From Bacteroides sp. (GTDB taxonomy: Bacteria > Bacteroidota > Bacteroidia > Bacteroidales > P3), in contig JAMPIH010000009.1 in the NCBI GenBank assembly GCA_023662825.1, forward strand, positions 32,355-96,354: 64,000 nucleotides of DNA, read 5' to 3'. Numbering within the stretch: the first letter of the stretch is position 1; every line of letters starts with the position of its first letter. A program made the position numbers and the translations under genes. Below the pieces are notes generated by a model. It saw only the letters and a list, made by a program, of their open reading frames with translations, did no database searches and was not told the origin of the DNA. Positions 1 to 7,987 of this stretch are shown here, piece after piece.

Positions 1-297
1 GAACGAGCCGGGAACCAGCCCGCCGCCCAACACGCGGTTCAGCTCACGGTTGCCTGTATCCAGCCGTGTCAGGGCATGGCTTTCGATGTCGCGGATCAGG
101 GCGGGCCTGCTCTTGCCCGCCGCCGGCAGCAGGGAACGGTCTTTTTTCCAGGCCTGTTGTTGGGAAGGGCGTTCGATCACCTCTTCGGTGTAGGTGTTCC
201 ATTCGCCGCAGGAAGGGCAGCGTCCCACCCATTTGGGCGACTGCGCCCCGCAGTTGGAGCAGAAGAAGGCGGTCTTGATTTTGGCGGTCTTTGCCAT
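1..297 (-). CDS. radA: DNA repair protein RadA, N-terminal part, cut by window edge
   Basis: RadA (Sms) is a RecA-like ATPase that helps process recombination intermediates. Only the first 99 residues are inside the window; the gene continues past base 1. They start MAKTAKIKTAFFCSNCGAQ and hold the family's N-terminal C4 zinc finger, CxxC in FFCSNCG followed by CPSCGEW about 15 residues later. The segment entering the ATPase core (RLDTGNRELNRVLGGGLVPG) matches the stretch just before Walker A, which itself lies outside. The ATG at 297 lies 11 bases after the folE stop, so the two are probably cotranscribed. Identification is secure from the finger and the conserved GGGLVPGS segment. Confidence 0.93.
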   Translation of the reverse strand, partial: MAKTAKIKTAFFCSNCGAQSPKWVGRCPSCGEWNTYTEEVIERPSQQQAWKKDRSLLPAAGKSRPALIRDIESHALTRLDTGNRELNRVLGGGLVPGSF

Positions 298-308
298 GCT
301 TGCGTGCC

Positions 309-914
309 TTATTTGAGGTCGCTGCCGATAAGCCGCAGGAACTCCATGCGGGTCTTGGAGTCGCTCAGGAACCCGCCCGTGAAGTCGGAGGTGGTGGTTA
401 CCGAGTTCTGCTTCTGCACCCCGCGCATCGACATGCACAGGTGCTGGGCCTCGATCACCACGGCCACGCCCAGGGGATTGAGCGCGTTCTGAATGCACTC
501 CTTGATCTGGGTGGTGAGCCTTTCCTGAACCTGCAGGCGGCGGGCGAACACTTCCACGATGCGGGGAATCTTGCTCAGCCCCACGATGTGGCCGTTGGGA
601 ATGTAGGCCACGTGCGCCTTGCCGAAGAACGGCAGCATGTGGTGTTCGCAAAGCGAGTAGATCTCGATGTCCTTTACGATAACCATCTGCTTGTAGTCTT
701 CCTTGAACATGGCGCTCTTGAGAATCGCCTCCGGATCCTGTCCGTAGCCCTGTGTAAGGAACTGCATGGCCTTGGCCACGCGGGTGGGGGTGGCCAGCAG
801 GCCTTCGCGGGCAGAATCCTCACCTAACAGGTCGAGGATGGCCTTGTAATGTCCGGCCAGTTTTTCGGTAAGTTCAACCGGATAAAGGTCTTCTTTCTTA
901 TATCCCTTGTTCAT
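309..914 (-). CDS. folE: GTP cyclohydrolase I
   Basis: FolE converts GTP to 7,8-dihydroneopterin triphosphate, the first step of tetrahydrofolate synthesis and, in many bacteria, of queuosine precursor synthesis. The 201-residue protein has the type I family's usual length. It shows the zinc/active-site motif [10 protein letters not shown] near residue 90, the [20 protein letters not shown] helix, and the second zinc cysteine in [10 protein letters not shown] near residue 160. It is the first gene of a minus-strand pair with radA and diverges from rpsO, with about 140 bases between them that hold promoters in both directions. A tgt gene at 57910-59046 could use queuosine made from the same product. 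Confidence 0.97.
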   Translation of the reverse strand: MNKGYKKEDLYPVELTEKLAGHYKAILDLLGEDSAREGLLATPTRVAKAMQFLTQGYGQDPEAILKSAMFKEDYKQMVIVKDIEIYSLCEHHMLPFFGKAHVAYIPNGHIVGLSKIPRIVEVFARRLQVQERLTTQIKECIQNALNPLGVAVVIEAQHLCMSMRGVQKQNSVTTTSDFTGGFLSDSKTRMEFLRLIGSDLK

Positions 915-948
915 CTCTTTAACGTATGAACCGCTTTGAAACGGGCTG

Positions 949-956
949 CAAAGGTA
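949..956 (-). promoter_or_regulatory. -7 promoter element for folE
   Basis: On the minus strand this reads TACCTTTG, matching the Bacteroidota -7 consensus TAnnTTTG, 34 bases before the folE start codon. No convincing -33 TTTG is visible at the right spacing, so the call rests on the -7 box and position. Confidence 0.5.
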
Positions 957-993
957 TATTTTTTGACCTATCTATGAAAATGTATCTCTTGGG

Positions 994-1025
994 TTTGCGT
1001 AAGTAAAAATATTAACGTACCTTTG
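994..1025 (+). promoter_or_regulatory. Promoter of rpsO
   Basis: TTTG at 994-997, a 20-base spacer, then TACCTTTG at 1018-1025 fit the primary sigma factor consensus of Bacteroidota (TTTG, 19-21 bases, TAnnTTTG). The rpsO start follows about 32 bases later behind an AAGGAG at 1042-1047. Confidence 0.75.
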
Positions 1026-1057
1026 CGCTCCCAAATTGATTAAGGAGAAGTAGCGAT

Positions 1058-1327
1058 ATGTACTTGACAGCAGAAAGAAAACAGGAAATTTTCAAGACCC
1101 ACGGCGGTTCAGAAAAGAACACGGGCAGCGCAGAAAGCCAAATCGCCTTGTTCACGGAAAGGATTCTTCACCTCTCCGAACACGTTAAGGCGAACAAACA
1201 CGACCAGTTTACCCAGCGTTCGTTGGTTCGTCTGGTAGGTAAACGCCGCAAGATGCTCGATTATCTCAAGGAAAGGGATATCGAACGCTACCGTGCGATT
1301 CTTCAGAAACTGAAACTCCGTAAGTAA
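1058..1327 (+). CDS. rpsO: 30S ribosomal protein S15
   Basis: S15 is a primary 16S rRNA-binding protein of the small-subunit platform. The 89-residue product has the family length and hallmark segments: GSAESQIALFTERI in the first helices, HDQFTQRSLVRLVGKRRKMLDYL, and the C-terminal ERYRAILQKLKLRK. The initial Met is retained in this ORF as MYLTAERK. A good promoter and AAGGAG ribosome-binding site lie upstream. A strong terminator follows immediately, so read-through to pnp (the classical rpsO-pnp order, also seen in Escherichia coli) is probably limited. Confidence 0.97.
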   Translation: MYLTAERKQEIFKTHGGSEKNTGSAESQIALFTERILHLSEHVKANKHDQFTQRSLVRLVGKRRKMLDYLKERDIERYRAILQKLKLRK

Positions 1328-1353
1328 GATAGAGCTTCGGATGGCTCGGAACG

Positions 1354-1393
1354 CAAGAAGGCAATTATGTTATGTAATTGCCTTCTTGTTTTT
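1354..1393 (+). terminator. Rho-independent terminator after rpsO
   Basis: A 14-base perfect stem (CAAGAAGGCAATTA at 1354-1367 with its complement at 1375-1388), a 7-base loop, and a run of T at 1389-1393. It lies 27 bases past the rpsO stop and would separate rpsO from pnp transcription. Confidence 0.88.
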
Positions 1394-1586
1394 ATACCGG
1401 TCGGAGAAGTCTTGGCAAAGCCCGATGCTATGTCCAAGATAATCTTTTGTATAGCCGGTCCGTTCTTTGGAGAAATAGAAAATCAAGTTATAAAAATGCG
1501 CCTCGGCGAAGAATCGGTGCAACCGGGCTTCGGCCTCTGAACATCGGGAAAAAGATTCGCTTAAACGAGGCAAGAAACTCAATGTT

Positions 1587-3872
1587 ATGGTATTAGGTAC
1601 ACAAAAAAAATTCAACCTGCCCGACGGTCGGGAGGTGATTGTGGAAACTGGCAAACTTGCCAAGCAGGCCGATGGTTCGGCAGTGATCAAATGCGGCGAC
1701 ACCGTGATTCTGGCTACGGTGTGCAGCAAAACCGAAGTGGGCGAGAATGTCGATTTCATGCCGCTTACGGTAGATTATCAAGAAAAATACGCTTCCGTGG
1801 GACGTTTCCCCGGCGGTTTCTTCAAGCGCGAGGCCCGTCTCTCGGAATATGAGATTCTGATTTCCCGTTTGATCGACAGGGCCTTGCGTCCCCTTTTCCC
1901 CGACAACTACCATGCCGACACCCAGGTGTTGGTTTACCTGATTTCGGGCGACCGCAACAACCTGCCCGACGCGTTCGCCGCCTTGGCCGCCTCCACCGCG
2001 CTCACCATTTCCGACATTCCGTTCAACGGTCCTATCTCGGAAGTGCGCGTGGCCCGCGTGAACGGCCAGTTCGTGATCAACCCCAGCGTGGCCCAGATGG
2101 AACAGGCCGACCTTGAACTGATGGTGGGTGCCACGATCGACGACATCTCGATGGTGGAAGGCGAAATGAAGGAAGTGAGCGAGGAAGTGATGATCGAGGC
2201 GCTCAAGGCCGCCCACGAAGCCATCAAGGTTCAGTGTCAGATGCAGATCGACCTGGCCAAGGAAGTGGGCAAGCCCAAACGCGAATACTGCCACGAAGTA
2301 AACGACGAAGCCCTCAAGGCGCTGGTTCGCGAAAAGTGCTACCAGAAGTGCTACGACTGCGCCCGCGAATGCGTGGCCGACAAGAAGCTGCGCGCCGCCA
2401 AGATCGATGCCATCAAGAAGGCCTTCATCGAAGAAAACTTTACGCCCGAGACCCTGGCCGGCAAGGAATTCATGATTTCGCGCTACTTCCACGATGTACA
2501 CCGCGATGCGGTGCGCGACATGATCCTCAAGGAAAGGATCCGTCTGGACGGCCGCGGCCTGGAAGACATCCGCCCCATCTGGTGCGAAGTGGACGTGTTG
2601 CCCGGCCCTCACGGTTCCTCCATCTTTACCCGCGGCGAAACCCAGTCGTTGAGCACGGTTACCCTCGGTTCCAAGTTGGATGAACAGACCATCGACGGCG
2701 CCATTGTGGAAGGCAAGAACAACTTCCTGCTGCACTATAACTTCCCTCCCTTCGCCACGGGCGAAGTGAAGCCGGTGCGCGGCACGGGACGCCGCGAAAT
2801 CGGTCACGGAAACCTGGCCATGCGCGCCCTCAAGCAGGTGCTGCCCACGGGCGAGGCCAATCCCTACACGATCCGCGTGGTTTCCGATATCCTCGAATCC
2901 AACGGTTCTTCTTCGATGGCCACCGTTTGCGCCGGCTGTCTGGCGTTGATGGATGCCGGTGTGAAGATCAGCAAGCCCGTGAGCGGTATCGCCATGGGTC
3001 TGATCACCGACCCCAAGACCGGTTCCTATGCCGTTCTGTCCGATATTCTGGGTGATGAAGACCACCTGGGCGATATGGACTTCAAGGTATGCGGTACGCC
3101 CGATGGCATCACCGCCTGCCAGATGGATATAAAGATCGACGGCCTTTCCTACGAGATTCTCGGCAAGGCCCTGGCGCAGGCTCACCGCGGCCGTGCCCAT
3201 ATCCTGGGCAAGATGCTTGAAGTGATGCCCCAGCCGCGCGAAGACTACAAGCCCCACGCCCCGCGCATCGTTCAGATCCGCATTCCTCGCGAGTTCATCG
3301 GTGCCGTTATCGGAACGGGAGGCAAGGTCATTCAGGAAATGCAGCGCGAGACCGGATGCGACATCTCCATCGAGGAAGTGGGCGAATTCGGCATCGTGGA
3401 TATCGCCGGCAGCAACAAGGAAGGCATGGACATGGCCTTGGCCCGTATCCACGCCCTTACCGCCGTTCCCGAAGTGGGCGAGGTTTACGACGGTACGGTA
3501 CGTTCGATCCAGCCTTTCGGTGCGTTCGTTGAGATCCTGCCCGGCAAGGACGGTCTGCTCCACGTTTCCGAAATCAGCTGGAACCGTGTGGAACGCGTGG
3601 AAGACGTATTGCACGAAGGCGACAAGGTGCGCGTTCAGCTTATCGAGGTGGATGCCCGCACGGGCAAGCTCCGTTTGAGCCGCCGCGTGCTCGAACCCAA
3701 ACCGGAAGGCTACGTGGAACCCCGTCGCGAACCGCGCGAACCCCGTGGCGAACGCCGCGGAGGTTTCGAACGTCACGACCGCATGGAACGTCCCCGTCCG
3801 GAAAACCGTTTGAGCGCGCCCAAACTGCGCAACAACAACGAAGGTTTCCATCCTTCCGACGACATGATGTAG
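1587..3872 (+). CDS. pnp: Polyribonucleotide nucleotidyltransferase (PNPase)
   Basis: PNPase degrades RNA 3' to 5' by phosphorolysis and can add tails. The 761-residue protein has two RNase PH-like domains: the first begins near residue 5 and contains [21 protein letters not shown]; the second near residues 330-540 includes [18 protein letters not shown] domain follows near 570-630 ([16 protein letters not shown]) and then an S1 domain near 635-705 ([20 protein letters not shown]). It is about 50 residues longer than the ~710 typical length because of an Arg/Glu/Pro/Gly-rich tail from about residue 708 ([16 protein letters not shown]). The ATG at 1587 is preceded by 200 bases after the rpsO terminator that I cannot assign further. 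Confidence 0.97.
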   Translation: MVLGTQKKFNLPDGREVIVETGKLAKQADGSAVIKCGDTVILATVCSKTEVGENVDFMPLTVDYQEKYASVGRFPGGFFKREARLSEYEILISRLIDRALRPLFPDNYHADTQVLVYLISGDRNNLPDAFAALAASTALTISDIPFNGPISEVRVARVNGQFVINPSVAQMEQADLELMVGATIDDISMVEGEMKEVSEEVMIEALKAAHEAIKVQCQMQIDLAKEVGKPKREYCHEVNDEALKALVREKCYQKCYDCARECVADKKLRAAKIDAIKKAFIEENFTPETLAGKEFMISRYFHDVHRDAVRDMILKERIRLDGRGLEDIRPIWCEVDVLPGPHGSSIFTRGETQSLSTVTLGSKLDEQTIDGAIVEGKNNFLLHYNFPPFATGEVKPVRGTGRREIGHGNLAMRALKQVLPTGEANPYTIRVVSDILESNGSSSMATVCAGCLALMDAGVKISKPVSGIAMGLITDPKTGSYAVLSDILGDEDHLGDMDFKVCGTPDGITACQMDIKIDGLSYEILGKALAQAHRGRAHILGKMLEVMPQPREDYKPHAPRIVQIRIPREFIGAVIGTGGKVIQEMQRETGCDISIEEVGEFGIVDIAGSNKEGMDMALARIHALTAVPEVGEVYDGTVRSIQPFGAFVEILPGKDGLLHVSEISWNRVERVEDVLHEGDKVRVQLIEVDARTGKLRLSRRVLEPKPEGYVEPRREPREPRGERRGGFERHDRMERPRPENRLSAPKLRNNNEGFHPSDDMM

Positions 3873-3892
3873 GATGAGTTATCCGATAATGG

Positions 3893-3922
3893 AAAGGGCG
3901 ATGATTTTATCATCGCCCTTTT
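3893..3922 (+). terminator. Terminator between pnp and the methyltransferase gene
   Basis: The palindrome AAGGGCGATGAT (3894-3905) / ATCATCGCCCTT (3909-3920) with a 3-base loop, flanked by A on the left and T on the right. It can end pnp on the plus strand and the converging methyltransferase gene on the minus strand. Confidence 0.85.
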
Positions 3923-3942
3923 GACGTTATAGATAGGTGGTT

Positions 3943-5067
3943 TTAAAAATTGCGATCCAAAGCAACCTTTAGTGAATCTATGGGGGGGTGTATAGGGCGA
4001 CTTCGTAGATATGCTGGAATAGATTCAATACATTCAATATTAAGGTTGATAAATTGATAGTTTTCTTCATTGCTGAAGAGATTGGAAGAAAATCTTTTTT
4101 TGACGGTTTTTATGGCAATTTCTGAATTATCGACACCAATCCAGTGTCTATTGCAAAGGTTTGCGGCTTGCAATGTGGCCCCTGAACCACAGAAGCAGTC
4201 CATGACAAGAGAATTATCATTGGAGGATGCCTCAATGATGAATTTGAGCATGTCCAAGTTTTTTTCTGTGGGATATGATGGATAAGCAGGGTCTTTGAAA
4301 TCCCAAATATCTTGAGCCTTTTTGGTTAGATGTTCATCTGCATAGTTAATCTTTCGTGGATTTCCAGAGGACGACCATTCAATCAATCCTTCCGCATCAA
4401 GTCGTTCCAATTCCTCAACGGAACATCTCCAATGTCGCCCTTTGGGAGGAAGTATTCCTTTGAAAGGTTTTGAGGTGTCTCCGTTTCTGGTTTCTCCAGG
4501 AGCATGAATGGGTACAGTTGTATATCGTCGCCCCATAGCATCGACTTTTGCATATAACCGTATGATATCATCTTCTGAAGATTTAACACGGGGGCTATTC
4601 CAAATTGGATTGCAACCTTTCGTATAGAACAGAATCATATCTTTTATGTTTCCGTAGCCAATACGTTCAAAATTTTTGGGATTACATTTGATTCGAGTAA
4701 TATCGTTTCGGAAATTTTCAATTCCGAAAATTGAATCTAACATCACCTTTACATAATGCCCTATTTTATAGTCGATATGTAGATAGAAGGAGCCTTTTTC
4801 AGAAAGCAGTTCATGAATTAATATTACTCTTTCTTTTAAGAAGGCTAAGAACGATTCACCTCGTAACGTATCTTCGTATGCCGTTTGGGAATCCTTAGAC
4901 TTACTAATGGTTGAAACTCTTCCGTTGTTGTCAATGGAAAATGTCCCTCCTGTGGCAAACGGAGGGTCAATGTAAACTAAATCAATTTTCCCTCTATAGC
5001 CATGCTCCAATAACCATTGCAAGGCGTGGATATTATCTCCTTGGATTAAAAGATTCTTTTTTAACAT
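3943..5067 (-). CDS. DNA methyltransferase of a restriction-modification system (beta class, N6-A or N4-C)
   Basis: The enzyme transfers a methyl group from S-adenosylmethionine to an exocyclic amino group of DNA, protecting the host from the adjacent nuclease. Motif IV is DPPF at residues 34-37, near the N-terminus. Motif I is FCGSG at 292-296 near the C-terminus, preceded by YPTEKNLDMLKFII. This order (IV before I) defines the beta class. The 374 residues fit a stand-alone type II enzyme; the middle (about 130-260) would hold target recognition. It lies 10 bases downstream of the nuclease gene and is much richer in A+T than pnp or rsmI, which suggests transfer. Whether it targets adenine or cytosine cannot be told by eye. 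Confidence 0.88.
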   Translation of the reverse strand: MLKKNLLIQGDNIHALQWLLEHGYRGKIDLVYIDPPFATGGTFSIDNNGRVSTISKSKDSQTAYEDTLRGESFLAFLKERVILIHELLSEKGSFYLHIDYKIGHYVKVMLDSIFGIENFRNDITRIKCNPKNFERIGYGNIKDMILFYTKGCNPIWNSPRVKSSEDDIIRLYAKVDAMGRRYTTVPIHAPGETRNGDTSKPFKGILPPKGRHWRCSVEELERLDAEGLIEWSSSGNPRKINYADEHLTKKAQDIWDFKDPAYPSYPTEKNLDMLKFIIEASSNDNSLVMDCFCGSGATLQAANLCNRHWIGVDNSEIAIKTVKKRFSSNLFSNEENYQFINLNIECIESIPAYLRSRPIHPPIDSLKVALDRNF

Positions 5068-5077
5068 AGCAAGGTTT

Positions 5078-5860
5078 TTATAGAGAATACAAATAATCCC
5101 TGAGTAATAAGGCGCTCATGACGGGAATATCTTGTGAAGTTATGGTAGTGTACATTTTCTTTTTACTGGGAATATATAACACGCCATCAAGAATAGCAAT
5201 ACAGGTTACGTCACTACGAGAAGATGATTTGATAGATGTCTTTGCATCTAAGAATTGGTCGTTTTGGTGGCCTCCTTCAGCAGAAATGAATTTTGCTTCG
5301 CCAATAATATAATGACCGTTGAATCGTGCTAGTAAGTCAATTCCTTTATCTTCTCTCGTAAATCCAAGGTTCTTTTGGGCAAATTCCTTTAGTTGGGCAT
5401 CCGTTCCTCTAAGAATTGCATTATCCTTGCTATTGGAAAATTCACTTTCGCAGACGGGATATACACCTAGTGTTCCTTGTTCTATCCAATTTCTGAATAG
5501 TGGTCCCATTTGTCTATTAGTTTCTTTTGGCTGGGTACACTTTTCATAGAGTTTGTCCAAGCGAAGTTCACGGATTCTGCCACAAATTCGGTTGATTGTA
5601 TGAGGATTCCTCTCTATGGCACTTGGGTCGAGTCTAAAATAAGGAACATAACCATCTTTAATTGGAAATAATTCTAATTTGAGCAATGCCTTGAAGAGTT
5701 CTTTATTGTCATCTTGATGATAGCATTGTTCAATCCGATTCCAAACATCTTGATCTATCGTGCGTATGGAATCTGGAGCAAGGGGATAAACGGAGAAGAG
5801 CAAATCCAGGTAATTCCTTTGGTTGGCCAGTTCTATACTCTGTTGAGTGAAAATGTTCAT
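5078..5860 (-). CDS. Probable type II restriction endonuclease (PD-(D/E)xK fold)
   Basis: I do not recognise the exact family. The 260-residue protein carries a plausible nuclease core: G-I-D at 173-175 followed by G-E-A-K at 187-190 (D175 ... E188-x-K190), preceded by an acid-rich strand. A GGHQND segment follows at 196-201, reminiscent of restriction enzymes that bind DNA through basic/amide side chains. The first 110 residues are helical and may hold dimerisation or recognition functions. It is the first gene of the pair, with the methyltransferase 10 bases downstream, and is similarly AT-rich. The pairing is the main evidence; recognition sequence unknown. Confidence 0.72.
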   Translation of the reverse strand: MNIFTQQSIELANQRNYLDLLFSVYPLAPDSIRTIDQDVWNRIEQCYHQDDNKELFKALLKLELFPIKDGYVPYFRLDPSAIERNPHTINRICGRIRELRLDKLYEKCTQPKETNRQMGPLFRNWIEQGTLGVYPVCESEFSNSKDNAILRGTDAQLKEFAQKNLGFTREDKGIDLLARFNGHYIIGEAKFISAEGGHQNDQFLDAKTSIKSSSRSDVTCIAILDGVLYIPSKKKMYTTITSQDIPVMSALLLRDYLYSL

Positions 5861-5904
5861 ATTGAAAATTGTATATGTACAAATGTACGTATTTATTTTT
5901 TAAA

Positions 5905-7020
5905 CTATTCATTCAGGAATTCCTGCCATATCTTGGCGTGGTCGAAGGCCAGTTCCGGCAGTTCGTTTACGGGGAACCATCCGGCCTGGGCGGCATCGTC
6001 GCTGCCTTGCACGGAAGGCAGTTCACCGCACTCGATCAGGGCGTGGTACACCATCGTTACCGTGCGCCCGCGCGGGTCGCGCCCCGGTTCGCTGTAGGGG
6101 CGGAAAAATTGAGGCGTGAGCCCGTAGTCCTTGAGCCGGATACCCGTTTCCTCGCGCAGCTCGCGCCCCGCCGCCCATTCCAGGGTCTCGTCTTCTTCCA
6201 CGAATCCGCCCGGAAAGGCGAAGCATCCCTTGAACGGTTCGTTCCCGCGCTTGATCAGCAGCAGGTGGCGGCTGTTGTCGGGCAGTTGCGCCAGAAGGAT
6301 AAAGTCGGCCGTCAGGGCGGGGCGGGCATGGCTGTACGAAAAACAAGGCGTGGGGCGACCCTCCACAATCAGAACCATCTCGCCCTTGGGTTCGTTCGTG
6401 GCGTAGAAATCGGCCAGCTCGCGCAAGGTGCCGCGCCTGTTCTCGGCGTAGATCTTGGAAATCTCACGGCAGAGGCAGGCGTTGCGGTTGTCGCCCAAGG
6501 TCTGCGCCAGTTGCTCCAGGGTCTTGGCGATGCGGTGGGGCGACTCGTAGATAATCATGGTGCGCTCCTGCCACTTGAGTTGTTCCAGGCGCGCGTTCCG
6601 TCCTTTCTGATGGGGCAGGAATCCCTCGAAGGCAAAGCGTTCGCAAGGGAATCCCGACTGCACCAGCGCCGGCACGAAGGCGGTGGCTCCCGGCAGGCAT
6701 TCCACCTCTATCCCTTCCTGCACGCAGGCCCTCACCAACAGGAAGCCGGGATCGGAAATGCCCGGCGTTCCGGCATCGGTGATCACGGCGATGTCCTGTC
6801 CCTGCTTAAGCATATCCACCACCTGTTGGCAGATCTTGTGTTCGTTGAACTGGTGGTAGGCACGGCAGGGGGTCGGGATGCCGTAATGCTGCAGGAGCTT
6901 GCCGCTGGTGCGGGTGTCTTCGGCCAGGATAAGGCTGCAGTTCCTGAGTGTTTCTTCCGCCCGGTGCGTGAAATCCGAAAGGTTGCCCACCGGAGTGGGG
7001 ACTAAAAACAATTTAGACAT
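5905..7020 (-). CDS. rsmI: 16S rRNA 2'-O-methyltransferase RsmI fused to a Nudix hydrolase
   Basis: Residues 1-222 are RsmI, which 2'-O-methylates C1402 of 16S rRNA using S-adenosylmethionine. Visible motifs are FLVPTPVGNLSD at the start, LAEDTRTS near 32-39, TDAGTPGISDPG at 81-92 and YESPHRI at 158-164. Residues about 235-371 are a Nudix hydrolase with a complete Nudix box at 271-293 (GGFVEEDETLEWAAGRELRE, then ETG), preceded by LLLIKRGNEPFKGCFAFPGG. Nudix enzymes cleave nucleoside diphosphates linked to another group. The reading frame is open through the junction with no stop or start near residue 225. It lies 9 bases after the DUF6427-like gene. The single-ORF fusion is unusual; the substrate of the Nudix half is unknown. 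Confidence 0.93.
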   Translation of the reverse strand: MSKLFLVPTPVGNLSDFTHRAEETLRNCSLILAEDTRTSGKLLQHYGIPTPCRAYHQFNEHKICQQVVDMLKQGQDIAVITDAGTPGISDPGFLLVRACVQEGIEVECLPGATAFVPALVQSGFPCERFAFEGFLPHQKGRNARLEQLKWQERTMIIYESPHRIAKTLEQLAQTLGDNRNACLCREISKIYAENRRGTLRELADFYATNEPKGEMVLIVEGRPTPCFSYSHARPALTADFILLAQLPDNSRHLLLIKRGNEPFKGCFAFPGGFVEEDETLEWAAGRELREETGIRLKDYGLTPQFFRPYSEPGRDPRGRTVTMVYHALIECGELPSVQGSDDAAQAGWFPVNELPELAFDHAKIWQEFLNE

Positions 7021-7029
7021 GCTGTGTTC

Positions 7030-7938
7030 TTAAAGGTAAACGCCCAATACGCTCAAGGCGAGGATCAGTACGAAAAGCACTTCTTTCAGTACTGACTGCC
7101 GCATATAAACGATAAACTTGGTGCAGAAGAACGCCGCCGGAAAGAACAGCGGAAAACGGTGCGCCACCGGCACGTGTCCTATCGAGAGCAGGAGAAAGGC
7201 CAGCAGGTAGAAGATAATGATGCTCATGGCCGAAGACTTGCGCCTTTCGGTCATTTCCAGGTCTTGCAGGAAGCTGCGTGAGGAGATGATCGAGAAGAAT
7301 GACAGCACCACGCAGAAGAGCAGCAGGATTCCGGGAACGATGGGCAGGGATAAAAGGTCGGGAACGCCGAACACCTGTATCTGCGCCATGTTTTCGGCCA
7401 GGATGTGCTGTCCGCTCAGGAAGTCGAAGGCGGCCAGCAGCAGGTAGGGGGTGCCGATGCCGCTTATCGAAGACATCCACAGATGCCAGTTGCCGGCGGC
7501 GTAGGCCAGCATCACGATGAGCAGGCAGGGCAGGGTAAAGAACAGGTCGGGAAAGAAAACGGTGGCGGCGCTCCAGAAAAAGGCGGCGTTGAAGGCATCG
7601 GGATAAGGCTTGTCCTTGCCGTACATGTTGAAGGTGTAGTAGAACGAGAGCAAAAACAGCGGATATACCCAGATCTGGGGCGTGTATTCCGTGCCCAGAT
7701 GGGGAGCGGTGAGGCAGAGGAAGATAAGCCCCTGCATGCCCGGGTTACGCGAGACCTGCTGTTTCTGAACCATAAAGCAGGTTCCGGCGGCCATCAGCAG
7801 GCAAACGGCCCACCTCGCCCAGCACGTGCCTTGCGAGAACCCGCCCGTAACAAAGGCCTTACCCCATAGCACCAGCGAGAACAGCACCAGCAGCGCAAAC
7901 TGGAACGGCAGGTTGTTTTTCGATATCTTGACAAACAT
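7030..7938 (-). CDS. Polytopic inner-membrane protein, DUF6427-like
   Basis: The 302-residue product is almost entirely hydrophobic, with about eight to ten membrane spans, starting with FQFALLVLFSLVLWGKAFV and ending KEVLFVLILALSVLGVYL. The pattern (an N-terminal MFVKISKNNLPFQ, then spans separated by short loops such as MYGKDKPYPDAFNAAFFW) resembles DUF6427, a Bacteroidota family of unknown function. It sits between recQ and the rsmI fusion on the same strand, 49 and 9 bases away. No catalytic motif is visible. The family name is from memory of its layout and is uncertain; the membrane nature is not. Confidence 0.75.
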   Translation of the reverse strand: MFVKISKNNLPFQFALLVLFSLVLWGKAFVTGGFSQGTCWARWAVCLLMAAGTCFMVQKQQVSRNPGMQGLIFLCLTAPHLGTEYTPQIWVYPLFLLSFYYTFNMYGKDKPYPDAFNAAFFWSAATVFFPDLFFTLPCLLIVMLAYAAGNWHLWMSSISGIGTPYLLLAAFDFLSGQHILAENMAQIQVFGVPDLLSLPIVPGILLLFCVVLSFFSIISSRSFLQDLEMTERRKSSAMSIIIFYLLAFLLLSIGHVPVAHRFPLFFPAAFFCTKFIVYMRQSVLKEVLFVLILALSVLGVYL

Positions 7939-7987
7939 TCTCTTTCTCCTTAACCGGCAATCCGATACAAAGTTGCAAAAAAAATCG

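Noticed and set aside
1593..3851. 752-residue open frame antisense to pnp
   Set aside because: It mirrors pnp codon positions in a GC-rich gene and has no homology, start signal or separate domain; the plus-strand PNPase is unambiguous.
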